NCBI GenBank assembly: GCA_000277445.1
Contig: AJWJ01000196.1
Location: 1-39,457, forward strand
DNA length: 39,457 nt
Direction: 5' to 3'
Source of the DNA: Polysphondylium violaceum
Taxonomy: Eukaryota > Evosea > Eumycetozoa > Dictyosteliales > Dictyosteliaceae
The position numbers and the translations under genes are program-made. Below, one piece after another: positions 7,910 through 18,500 of the stretch. Under the pieces are notes generated by a model. It made no database searches, was not told the origin of the DNA, and was given only the letters and a program-made list of their open reading frames with translations. Position 1 is the stretch's first letter; each line of letters begins with the position of its first letter.

Positions 7910-10668
7910 TTAAACCAATTCATATTCTTTTTGTTTGTTTCTACGTAATTTTCCACGTTTATCCAATTCTTTGATTTGTTGTTTGAATGTTGAATTGTAT
8001 TTCTTTAATTTTGACAAAACTGATAATAGCAGTGGAGATGATCTCAATATTGGTAAAAGTTGATCACAATTGTGAATGGTGGAAATAACGGTCTCCAAGT
8101 GTTTGATGGGAATAGAATTTGGTTGATTTGTTGGGTCATTGAGGCAAGATAATTTAATGGCCTTGTAGAGAATTAAAATGCATTCTGGAATCATATTGAC
8201 ATCGATTTGGCAAATTATTGGCATAAGAGGAGCTGCAGAGAGGGACAATTCTAAATCGTAAATGGAATCCACCACAGTATCCTTGCATACTTTGACAATA
8301 GTCTTGTAGTGCTCTTTGATAAGATCGTCTCTAGTGGCAAAGCATTTGAGTGACTCGGTGATTACCACTGGATTCTTTTCCAATATGCAAATCTGTGGTA
8401 CAAAGCTACAAAGAGCACATTGAGTTTCTTGGCCCCCTCTTTCGATACCCATGTGTACGTCTTGAATGGATACGGGGGTGCTTTGAGGAATTTGGTTGAC
8501 AATCTTGCTCAAAGTTTCGTCGCCAAAAGATGATGGATGGCAGTCGATGAGACCAAGAATCTTTACACCAAGACTAAAGAGCTTGACTGCTTGGCTGGGG
8601 TGTATGACAAAGCTAAGATTTTTAACCAAAGAAGTAATGCTTTCGGCTTGGTCTTTGTCAAAGACAAAGTTGTACTCAATCATAGAGGCTAGGGTATCCA
8701 AGAGCATTGAGATCAAGTAATGGTTCTCTGTCAAGAAGCTCTTTGCCAATTTAAATGTCAACAAAGAGTTTACCAAAGAGTAGGCCGGACTGGTAGGAAT
8801 GGTGACAATCTTTTTAAATATAATAGAGATATTTTCGGCCTTGAGTGACTGAAGGGTAGTGCTTTCCTCAACTTCTTTGTAACCAAAAAGATAGTGAAAT
8901 ATATCAAATACAGCTCTCGATGTCTTGTGATTGTGGCAAACGGGTGTTGTGAGGATTTCAGGAATCCACTCGATGGATTGTGGGAGATGGTTGGTGAGAA
9001 TGATTGAGCAAATCAAGGAAAATCTCTCTGTTTCAATGTATCCATGTCTCATGGCCTCTACAATGGTCTGTAAGAGAGCTTTGCCCAAAGCTAATGAATT
9101 TTCAAAAGAAATGGAATTGACTGAATCCAAGTAGAAAATTCTAGCACACTCTCTAACACAATCAATGACAGCCTGTTCTTTTTGAATGCCAGACACACCT
9201 TGAAGTCTCATCTTGAGGATCTCTTCCCTAAGATAAGGAAGTAGACATTGTTGCCAAGTGATGATATCAAACCTAAAGCTGCAATTCAACAACACTGCCA
9301 TAGTCTCTTCTGTGCAACCGATATCTTTAAACATTTTATCATGAATTTGAGCTTCATTTGGAAGTTGTTGGAGAAGGATATTATAGACGTCAATCAATTC
9401 ATAGTGGATGGTGTCTTGATCGAAATCAATGGTCTTGAGCTTATTTTGATAGGCATCGATGATATTGAAAACCACTTTTAATCCCTTGGCTTGATTGACA
9501 AGTAAATCGTGATCACTGCTCTTGAGTGCGTCGGGAATTGAGAGAATTAAACTTTTGGCCACATCAAAAGTTGCCGATGGTAGTCTGTTTATAATGATTT
9601 GTGAGCAATGAGGATACTGGGTAAGTCCACCCAAACTCCATAGAAATCCAAACGATAATTCATCACATGCCAAAGATGCCAAATAAGTTAATCCTCTAAG
9701 TTTAATATTATTCTCTTCCAATGGAATATTGGATGGAATAGTTTCCAATATTTTAAATCCCAATAATCTATAAATATCACTAATCTCTCTTGATGATGTA
9801 AATTGTACAATTGGAACTATGTTTATATCAAAATAAAATTTATCAACATCTAAATTTACGGATCCAATTTTAATCATACAATTTCCCAAGTCTATATATA
9901 TTGTTTACAGTTATTAGTATCTATTATTGTTGTTTTTATCTACTATTAACTAATTTGATTAATTACCTATACTTGTTTGAATAGAATTAATACATTCAAT
10001 CTTTTTGGTCATACTTGAAGTATTTCTTTGAAGAAGGAATAAAAAGAATTCTATTGATCTTTTAATCATATCTTTAAGAGTATTTGTAGATCTTTCAAAT
10101 TCACAACAAAGTAGGATAGTAAACTTTGATTTTGTTTGTAAAATTGTCAATATTTTTCTATATTGTTCCATAAATCTACGAATAACTGAATCTTGAATTG
10201 ATGTTTCATTTAACAAGAATTTAATTATATAAAAATCAACCAAAACCTTAATTGATATAATAGTTTCACATTCTAAATCATATCCTATTGTAGATTTAAA
10301 TAGTTTTAATATATAATTATTAGTTATTAATTATTATCATTATTAATTAATTATTATGAATATTACTTTGTTTTTTTACTATCTTGATCATTGTTATTAA
10401 TGATGAGTTGATTATTTTCATCTAGAGTAGTTTGTTGTGCATATCTAATGGCATATTGATACCATGTATCAAATAAATTATCAGCATATCTTTCCTGATT
10501 GTGAGAAAGATTAGGATCTAGAGTTATACCACCACTAGTACTGATACTATTACTGCTACTAGCACTATAAACTACACCAGAGAGCTCGATAAACTTTTTT
10601 CTTTGGTTTTCAAACTCATGTTTCCAATAATCAACATATCCTATTGCTTCACCATCATAAACTGTCAT
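7910..10668 (-). CDS. Large all-helical protein of unknown family
   Basis: Three exons joined by eye: 10668-10380, 10284-9967 and 9891-7910, totalling 862 residues in frame. The two upstream exons look like separate small genes until the phase-1 GT-AG introns are recognised. The protein is Leu/Ile-rich, soluble and helical throughout, with no signal peptide, no membrane segment and no catalytic motif that I recognise. The pattern of paired amphipathic helices suggests an alpha-solenoid (ARM/HEAT-like) scaffold. The extreme C-terminus is basic (KRGKLRRNKQKEYE). The first exon contains a short Ser/Asn run and two Trp/Tyr-rich stretches (DYWKHEF and DTWYQYAIRYAQ). I do not recognise it; the splice of exon 1 to exon 2 (donor GTAAAA) is the least certain junction. 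The upstream flank is GT-rich on the plus strand (about 10722-10770). Confidence 0.75.
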
Positions 10669-11222
10669 TTTCTAATTTTAATACATAAAATATGACGACG
10701 TGATTCTATCTATCTAATTTCTGTGTGTATGAATACTATGTGTGTGTTTGTGTGTGTTGTGAGAGTGGGTGAGAATAAAATAAAGTTACGAAAAGAAATC
10801 AAAAGCTCACTCTCGACATAAACTACGAGGGCGTTTACTTTGTGGCAAAAAGAGCTAATAGTTGAATAGAAAAGTGCAAAAATCACTTTAAATTTAATTT
10901 AAAAAAAATAAAATATTCCTCAAACAACAAGAATTTTTTCTTGATTTTTTTTAAAAATTCCTAGGTTTGGCAAATTTTTGTTGACATTACTTTTTTTTTT
11001 TTGGTATATTTTTCTTGAATGACAAGATGATCTTGAAATGTTAAAAATCAAATACTACTAATTTTTAGAGGCGGTGGTGGTAATGGGGTAATAGGTATGT
11101 GGGGTGTGATGTGTTCAAATAAAGGAAATAAATATAGATATATAGTGTTTTTCTTTAAATTTATAGTATTTATAGTATATTATTTTTTTTTGATTAAAAC
11201 GTTATTTCAAAAAAGCAAGCAC
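10669..11222. other. Spacer: promoter of helical gene and 3' flank of TRAP-gamma
   Basis: No gene is seen. A GT-rich tract at about 10722-10770 (CA-rich on the coding strand of the helical gene) ends about 55 bases from its ATG. Short palindromes occur: CAAGAA-TTTT-TTCTTG at about 10928-10943, and CAAGATGATCTTG at 11023-11035, beside TTCTTGAA at 11012-11019. A G-rich block with GTGGGGTGTG lies near 11100. These are possible regulatory sites only. Confidence 0.35.
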
Positions 11223-12173
11223 TTAGTGTTTTGAGCTGGTTGATAAAAAGGTGGTGAAACCGGCAGCCAAAGAAACAGAGACAATGTAGTTGTATACAAG
11301 TGGAACATTCTTGAAAATGATAAATGAAAAGGCCAACATACTGACCAAGAAAACAGCGTTATTGTACATAATAGAGAGTGCGGTGGCTTCGTGTGAAGTG
11401 ACAACAGCTTGACTTTCTCTCTTGGCAGCTAAAACTTTCTTTCTATCTAAACCATTGGTTTGTTTGGTTTTTGGAATGAGCATGTGTTCTCTGGTGGCTG
11501 ATAATCTATTTTTAGAATTAATGATGATAAATGGTGGTTAATATTGATTATTGAATGAATGGATTATGAGGTTGTAATAATGATAAAATAAGATTGAATG
11601 TCTGATTGATTGTCTGATTGATCGATCGATTGGTTGAATAAAATCTCACTCTTATCCTAAATAATTAATGATCATCATTGATTTTCTATATGACTTGATA
11701 ATATCATCTATTTGTCTTGTCGAGTATCAAACAGTCAATCCACAAATATGCACAAATGTTGATAAAAGGTTGTGGTGAATTTTGATATAAAACATACTTT
11801 AATCTTTTAACTCTGTAAACGTTATTGTAGGCAAAAGTAAGAACAATTGCGGCAAAAAGAGTAACTGAACCATAAACAATCATATAACTGTCAAATGACA
11901 TAGAAAAGATGGCATGATATAAATCTAAATAAAATGGAATATGGTTGGTAGCCATTGTTAGTATCCATATTGATATTGATCAAATGTCAAAGTGTGGATG
12001 TGGTTGAGAATTGAATACTCAGTATTCAAACCCAAACACAATAATCCAGAAAAATACATACAAACTGGAACTAAAGCAGCGATAAAAGAGTTGATGAAAT
12101 AAACAACACGTTGTTCATTTGAAACAATGTTTTCGTTACGGAAAGCAGAGAATTCGTCGTCTAATTCAACCAT
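11223..12173 (-). CDS. ssr3: Translocon-associated protein subunit gamma (TRAP-gamma/SSR3)
   Basis: Three exons: 12173-12032, 11924-11798 and 11505-11223, giving 183 residues, almost the same as human SSR3 (185). TRAP-gamma is a four-span ER membrane protein that helps the Sec61 channel and contacts the ribosome. The best match is the C-terminal third, for example HEATALSIMYNNAVFLVSM followed by FIIFKNVPLVYNYIVS. LTFAYNNVYRVKRLK matches the segment after the second membrane span. The first intron has a weak donor (GTTTGA) but a perfect TACTAAC branch site (complement of 11957-11963) about 33 bases before its acceptor; an alternative donor six bases upstream is possible. The upstream neighbour DNAJC9 is divergent. 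Confidence 0.9.
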
Positions 12174-12541
12174 TTTGTTATGTTTTTTAAAGAGTGTGAT
12201 ATATATATTTAGAGGATCAAGTTGATGATGATGAAAATGAAAAAAAATTTGCTAAAAAAAAATTGGCAGTAAAAAAAAAAATAGAAAAAAAAAAAAAAGT
12301 GTTTGTTGCGTCAGTGGTCACTCATATTAACTTTTAATCAGTGAGCACCCCCCCTCATCAAGTCAAAAAAGAAGTTCCATATTTTTCATTTTTGGTTTTT
12401 CCCTCCAAATGTTTTTTTAATTTAAAAAAAAACATGAAGCGAAAGGATAGATGAGAGAAATGAAATGAAATGATATTTTTATTTCATTTCACACATACAC
12501 ATACACATACAATTACTACTAGTAAATAAACAATAAATAAA
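12174..12541. promoter_or_regulatory. Divergent promoter region of TRAP-gamma and DNAJC9-like genes
   Basis: The middle holds two similar dyads, AGTGGTCACT (12313-12322) and AGTGAGCACC (12340-12349), 27 bases apart, in an otherwise A/T-homopolymer region. A CA-rich tract (about 12490-12511) lies close to the DNAJC9 ATG. The dyads are candidate shared sites; nothing identifies the factor. No gene is seen. Confidence 0.35.
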
Positions 12542-13599
12542 ATGACAAAGAAAACATCATCTACAAAATCTAAACAACAAAAACCACCCAAAGTTGTGAA
12601 AAAACAAGAGGAAGAAGAGGAAGAGGAGGATATTGATGCACAACCTATTAAATCAATTACAAAAGATTTTTATGAGATATTAGGTGTCAGCAAAACTGCT
12701 ACTGAAAGTGAATTAAAGAAAGCTTATTATAAATTAGCTAGAGAAGTTCATCCAGACAAAAACAATGGTCCTGAAGCTAAAGAAGAGTTTCAAAAATTGG
12801 GTAGAATTTATTCAATATTAAAAGATCCTAAATCTAGAAAGATTTATGATGAACATGGTGATGTCGATAGGTATGATTATTTATTATTCCATATCCAACA
12901 CTACATGACTCTATAAAAATACTAATAAAAAAAATACAAAAAAGTACCGATTTAAATGGATTAACAGGTCAAGCTCTTTATGAAGCTTGGTTAGAACAAT
13001 ATAATATCGTTAGATTAAATGAAGAAAAGATTAACGATTTCTTCCAACAACAAAAGAATCAAATGAAAGAATCTGGACAAAAGGTTAGTAAGGATGAAGA
13101 AACTGATCTCATTGAATTTTATAAAAAGAAAAAAGGTGATATGAAATTGTATGTATACATAGTCTATATACAATGATCATAACATATGTGCATCTATTAA
13201 TATCATAGACTATATAGAATTAAAGAATTTGTTATTGGATGTGAAAATAAAAAAGATGTTCAAAGAATGTGTGATCATCTTAAAATGTTGATTGATACAA
13301 AGAAAATAGAAAGCTATCCAAAATTTTTCCAATCAGCCACTTTATCTCCAGATAGTGGTAGCGGTGGAGCATCAAAAAAGAAAATAGAGAGTGAAGATGA
13401 ACAAGAAGATATTGATATGGGTGAAGATATTGGTAGCGAAGACGATGAAGAGGATGAAGAAGAGGAGGAAGAGGAGGAACAAAAACCAATTCAAAAAGTT
13501 AAAAAATCACCATCTGCTCCACTTAAAAAACAAAGTAAATCTAGATTTTCAAAAAGAGGAGGTGTAACTAAAAAAGCTGCTGCCACTAGAAAAAAATAA
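12542..13599 (+). CDS. dnajc9: J-domain protein, DNAJC9-like
   Basis: Three exons: 12542-12870, 12945-13148 and 13218-13599, giving 304 residues. An acidic stretch (24-31) precedes a J domain at 42-108 with HPD at 70-72, the signature needed to stimulate Hsp70. The family assignment rests on the middle: the J domain runs on as GDVDR, then a helical region with YKKKKGDMKL and FVIGCENKKDVQRMCDHL, which matches DNAJC9. Human DNAJC9 is a histone H3-H4 co-chaperone that recruits Hsp70. The C-terminal third is a long Glu/Asp run followed by a Lys/Arg/Ser tail with a likely nuclear signal, consistent with histone handling. There is no Gly/Phe-rich or zinc-finger region, so it is not a DnaJ type I or II protein. 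Confidence 0.88.
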
Positions 13600-14016
13600 A
13601 AATAACACCACCCCACCACCTCATCAATGATTTATTGTTTTTTTAGTTTGTGTTTTAGTATTAATCAATATTTTAAATACATCACTCTTCATCCTCCACA
13701 TAAATCTATTTCCAGACACATCATTCATGAATGTCTGTTTTAGAAATTTCAAATGTTTTTAATTCACACGTGTCTTTGGAGAGATTTTGGTTTTTTAGAG
13801 GGTGGGCGAGGAAATCAACTGTTGAGGAAAAAACTTTCGTTTTTTCGTGATTTTTTTGAAAAATATTTTTTTCATTTTTTTAATTTTTTTTTTTTTAGAT
13901 TTTTATTTTTCCTTGCACCACCTCACCTGCGCTTTGCTAAAAGTCATTAAAAGTGCGCATCACACATCATTATATTTTATAGTGTAATATATACCACTTA
14001 TATATATATAAATAAA
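13600..14016. other. Intergenic region, promoter of the dioxygenase
   Basis: T-rich and A-rich blocks flank a short mixed region with CACCACCTCACCTGCGC (about 13917-13933), and a TATA-like run sits at about 13999-14012. The open frame at 13753-13950 is poly-Phe low complexity and is judged spurious. No gene is seen. Confidence 0.35.
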
Positions 14017-15054
14017 ATGGAACCAACTGTTATTGATATCACTCGTTTTCTCGAAAACCCAAACTCTGCTGAAGCTTTGGAAGACTGTTTAGCTCTTGTA
14101 AAGACTTTACAACAAACTTCTTGTTTGGTGATCAAGAGTCCCAAAGTCAACGAAGAGGACAACAGCAGATTCTTGGATATGATGGAACAATACTACGAAC
14201 AACCAACTGAAGACCTCATGAAAGATGTTCACCCAGAATGGAGTTATCAATTGGGCGCCACTCCAGAGTTTACCGAAGAACCAAGAGATCACAGCGAAGT
14301 CATCAATAAACTTTTACCACAATACGCTGCTCACGCTCCAAAGGGTGCTGATCCAAAATGGAGATTCTTTTGGAGAATTGGTGACAGACCAGCCGACACC
14401 AAATTCCCAGAGCTCAACTGTCCACCAGTCATCCCAGCCAAATTCCCACAATGGGGCAATGTTATGGACCAATGGGGTAATCTTATGTTAAACTCTGTTG
14501 AAACCGTCTGCGAAATGATTGCCACCGGTTACGGTCTTCCAAAAGACACCATCACCAATCTCATGAAGAACGGTCCACATCTCCTCGCCCCAACCGGCTC
14601 TGACCTCAAAAAGTTTGGTCAATTGGATCAAATCTTTGCTGGTTTCCATTACGATTTCAATCTCTTGACCATTCACGGTAAATCCCGTTATCCAGGTCTT
14701 TACATCTGGCTCAGAGACGGTACCCGTGTTGCCGTTAAAGTCCCACCCGGTTGTCTCTTACTCCAAGCCGGTAAACAATTGGAATGGATCACTGGTGGTG
14801 ATATTTTAGCAGGTTTCCACGAAGTCGTCGTCACCGAAGCCACTCTCAAAACCCTTGATGAAGCCAAGGAAGCCGGTAGATCATTATGGCGTATTTCCTC
14901 TACTCTTTTCAGTCACGTTGCCTCTGATAAAAACTTGACCCTCCTCGAACCATTCAACAACGAAGCCAACCTTGCTAAATATCCAGTTAAATTAGCCGGT
15001 AAACAATCTGAAGAAGAATTAGAAATGATTAAATTAGCTAAAGCCTCTTCATAA
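14017..15054 (+). CDS. 2-oxoglutarate/Fe(II)-dependent dioxygenase, isopenicillin-N-synthase-like
   Basis: A 345-residue intronless protein. The double-stranded beta-helix shows the iron-binding triad His211-x-Asp213 (GFHYDFN) and His268 (GFHEVV), and the 2-oxoglutarate-binding pair Arg292-x-Ser294 (LWRISS). The N-terminal half has the DIOX_N-like layout of plant gibberellin oxidases and isopenicillin N synthase. The substrate cannot be read from sequence; hydroxylation or desaturation of a small molecule is typical of the family. Codon choice shifts sharply towards C-ending codons (ACC, GTC, TTC, CTC) in the second half, as in strongly expressed genes of this lineage. The start codon follows a long A/T leader. 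Its 3' end is convergent with the myotubularin gene. Confidence 0.88.
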   Translation: MEPTVIDITRFLENPNSAEALEDCLALVKTLQQTSCLVIKSPKVNEEDNSRFLDMMEQYYEQPTEDLMKDVHPEWSYQLGATPEFTEEPRDHSEVINKLLPQYAAHAPKGADPKWRFFWRIGDRPADTKFPELNCPPVIPAKFPQWGNVMDQWGNLMLNSVETVCEMIATGYGLPKDTITNLMKNGPHLLAPTGSDLKKFGQLDQIFAGFHYDFNLLTIHGKSRYPGLYIWLRDGTRVAVKVPPGCLLLQAGKQLEWITGGDILAGFHEVVVTEATLKTLDEAKEAGRSLWRISSTLFSHVASDKNLTLLEPFNNEANLAKYPVKLAGKQSEEELEMIKLAKASS

Positions 15055-15566
15055 AGAGTAGTATTATTTGTATATTGTAATTAATGTTGTTCTTTTTTTT
15101 TTTTTTTTCTTTTTTCTTTTCTCTTTTTCTCTTTCAAGATTTATTTCAATCAATAATCATAATTCAAAAAAAAATAACAACATAATAATATCAATAATAT
15201 TCAATACATCAACAAAAACATTTAATATTTAAAATATATATAAAAAAAAAACATATTAGATAATATTTCAAGAGACCCGATTATGGAACTTGATTTTTGT
15301 AAACAAAGCCCATTTTTTATGTTTACCATCTAATATTCAATTTCGTGGTCATAAATAAATAAATAAAATCCAAAAGAGTAAAGAAAATTCATTAATTATT
15401 TTTATTTGACATCAAAATGAAACCTCAACAGCTAAGAGAAAGTACATTCTGCCAAAATTAAGGATTATAATTTCAGGGATGGTTACACCAATAAAAGCAA
15501 TTTTTTAATGTTTTATTCAATTTGAATTCCAAAAAAAAAAGTCTATTTTATATTTTATTATCTTGA
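15055..15566. other. Convergent 3' region with a potential foldback
   Basis: This lies between the 3' ends of the dioxygenase and myotubularin genes. It contains nested inverted repeats: ATTAGAT (15255-15261) with ATCTAAT (15328-15334), and GTAAACA (15299-15305) with TGTTTAC (15320-15326). A less AT-biased segment at 15400-15520 has a roughly 25-codon open frame on the minus strand without ATG or splice acceptor. No gene is supported. Confidence 0.35.
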
Positions 15567-18500
15567 TTAGAATGATGGTGATGATAATGGTTGTTTTTTC
15601 TTTTTTCTATCAATTTCTTGTAATATGGAAGAGTTTATCGATAGTTTTGGTCTATATTTTTCATTCCATCTTAAATAATAGTTTGACCAAAATTGAATAT
15701 CACCAATGAAAAAGTTTTCAAATATTGGTTTGGAATTCATAATATAAAAACAATTTACATAGGGTTCAATATTTGAATTGATGGCGCACCACAAGGAAAC
15801 TAGGTTTGGATGAGATTTTAAATTTTGATTCTTTTCCTTTTCAGAATTAAATAAAAAGGTTTTATATCTACAATTGTATACTGAATCTAATATTTTGATT
15901 AAAAATGTTTCATTAAACTAAATAATAATAAGAGGAATAATTAGTAAAGATAGATATGATGATAATTTGATTTAAAAAAACTTACTTCAAAAGTAGTTGG
16001 TAATAGACAAGTTAATTGCCAAACGGCATCAATGAATAATAAAAATATTGGTGAAAAATCATCTTCGTTGAGACTATTGATATGATTACAACGTGTTGCA
16101 AATAGATGGCCAAAACTAAGCCATTCTTTTTCTATGAGAATTTGGAAACCTTTGATGGTACGATAATATGGGTCCAGTAATAGTTGAGAGAGGGAGACCA
16201 ATTGACTTGTTCTATCCCATCCATCGCTACAATGTGTGAGCACAGAGGTGCCTTTTTTATCAACCAACTCGACTACCATATGTGCAGAGTTTATCAATTG
16301 GTAAATATGTTCAAGCCAAGCAGTGTCGTCGAGAATGGAAAGCCAATTTGATGCTTCAAGATTCTGAGAAAGAGAGTAGAGTTTTTTAAAACTGTCCCGC
16401 ATTACGTGTATATTACCAATACCCAGGAATTGCAGTTCAACATTTTGATAGAGTGCAGTATTTTCGTGGCCTTTTCCAAGTAGGGTGTTTGCCTTGGCAT
16501 TTGCCATTGGTCTAGAGTCCATGACATACAAGACTGTTGAGTTTGAGTTTGATTCTGTAATACTCTTGAGGTATTCTTCGTCCTCAGCACAACGAGCGCC
16601 ACGTAAACCGACACGAGGTTGACTACATCTAGTGATTGTAGATTTATGATTCTTGTGTATCCAACAAATAGCAGGAACTCTACCTTTTTCTCTAAACATT
16701 GATATCTTTTTCAAATCAGTATCCAAAATATTCTTTGGCACAATAAACTTCGATGGATAGGTAGGACATAAACTATAGTCTTCATTCACATGCGTCACTC
16801 TCCATCCATCCAAAGGAAATTGTAATCTTTCAAATTCATCCCATAGATTATAAATTGTATCACTAATATTATTAAAATGAATTGGTTAGTCATCAAAGGT
16901 GTCGCTGTGAATCATTAATATCTATACTTACTATTTCTTGTCAAATTGCTCTAAATTTTTAAAGGCAAATGTCTTTTGAATTGAGTTTGTGTCAACCATT
17001 GATTTCAAGTTGTGCCAAAGATTACTATCGTTGCAATTAAATGTGCATACTCTGAAATCTTTGCATTGAATCTCGGTGTTTCCATTTGTATTTTTCACTT
17101 TGAGTATTGATGATAGAGGGATATCGCAATCTTCTTTGGTCAAATCAACATAGGATGACCGGTTGAGTGCATTAAACATTAATCGATAGTTTGTAAGAAT
17201 AAAGACACCCTTTTTAAGCTGATCAGACACCAATCGTTGACCATCTCTTTTCATTACGATAGTTTCGCCAGAGATCAATGGTGGGTCTTTGGGTGCGCCA
17301 AAAGTGAGTGCGGCAACACTATCTATGGTTGTGGCGGTGGATTCCTTGAATTGAAGGATATCGGTGGGGAGAATCTCAATGTCGAGGTCCTTAAAGGTAG
17401 GGTAGGACGAGAGACATATCTCCAAATGTGATCCATTAGGCTCGTCTCTAACCAAGAATAAACCAAACGACTCGGCCTCCTTTTTCGAGAGACTAGATAT
17501 TTTTTTTGAAATGAGGTCTTCTAGACTTAAAATTTGAGTGAATTTACAATAGACGAGTGTGTAGATCAGCGACTTGCACAACAGTTTAATGGTGTGGTTA
17601 ACACCCTCAATCAGAGATAGCTTGGAGATGGTGGGAGGGGGTTTGAATTCAACAACAGTCTCGTTGGGCAAATTGTATGAAATCAAAGTACGATTGCCCT
17701 CCATCCAAACACCAGAGCCACTCTTTTGAAAGTATAGACAAAATCCACTCGTTTCTTCGTTGGTTTCAAATATATAGTTTCTAGTAGACATCATACCATT
17801 ACCGCCACTGATTGGCATAGAGAATGAAGAAGAGGATAATGAAGAACAGGATGAGGATGATGATAGTTGCTGTTGTTGTTGACCATCTTCACTATTACTA
17901 CTTGAAGGATCTTGATTATTTACATGATGATTTAAAGTTGATAGAATAGGAGAATGAATAGCTGGTGAATAAGAATTCAATTGAACGTTTCTAAATTCCA
18001 AATGATTCTTTCTAGACAATGCAATGGGTGATGAAGGAAGTGAGACTGTGGATTGGGGTTGAAACAATGGTTGATTATTGTCCACTTGATAGGTAGGTGC
18101 TCCACCCAAATGTTCAAATTCTGACAGATGTTGACTATCTTCATCGTTGAGAGCAAAGTCTTCGGCGCTACCACTACTGTTATTATTGTTATTGCCAAAT
18201 CTAAGTGATGGTGGTGGAGCAATTGCAGATACAATCATTTGAATTGTTTCATTTACGGTATGAGTTGGAATAAAATGAAATTGTCTATAGGTTTGTTTGG
18301 TTGGAAAGAGCACTGTGAGGTTATAACCTTCGTCTTCAAATTCCTCTATTGATGGTCGAGGGCTTGATGAGGATTGACCATTATTTGATGTAACAATTTC
18401 ACCAGATATGCTTAGATTACTGACCGTATGAAAAGATTGTCTCTTTTTACGATAGTTGTTTAAATCATTTGTATTGACTCTATATTTCTTTCTCTTGAAC

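Noticed and set aside
10363-10668. Separate 101-residue gene upstream of the helical gene
   Set aside because: A phase-1 donor near its end and an acceptor at 10285 join it in frame to the next exon, so it is better read as exon 1 of the 862-residue protein.
13753-13950. 65-codon plus-strand frame
   Set aside because: Poly-Phe/Leu low complexity generated by T-runs; it lies in the dioxygenase promoter.
15410-15520. Hydrophobic C-terminal-like frame on the minus strand
   Set aside because: Only about 25 codons, no ATG, a stop two codons upstream and no acceptor; likely 3' untranslated sequence of the myotubularin gene.
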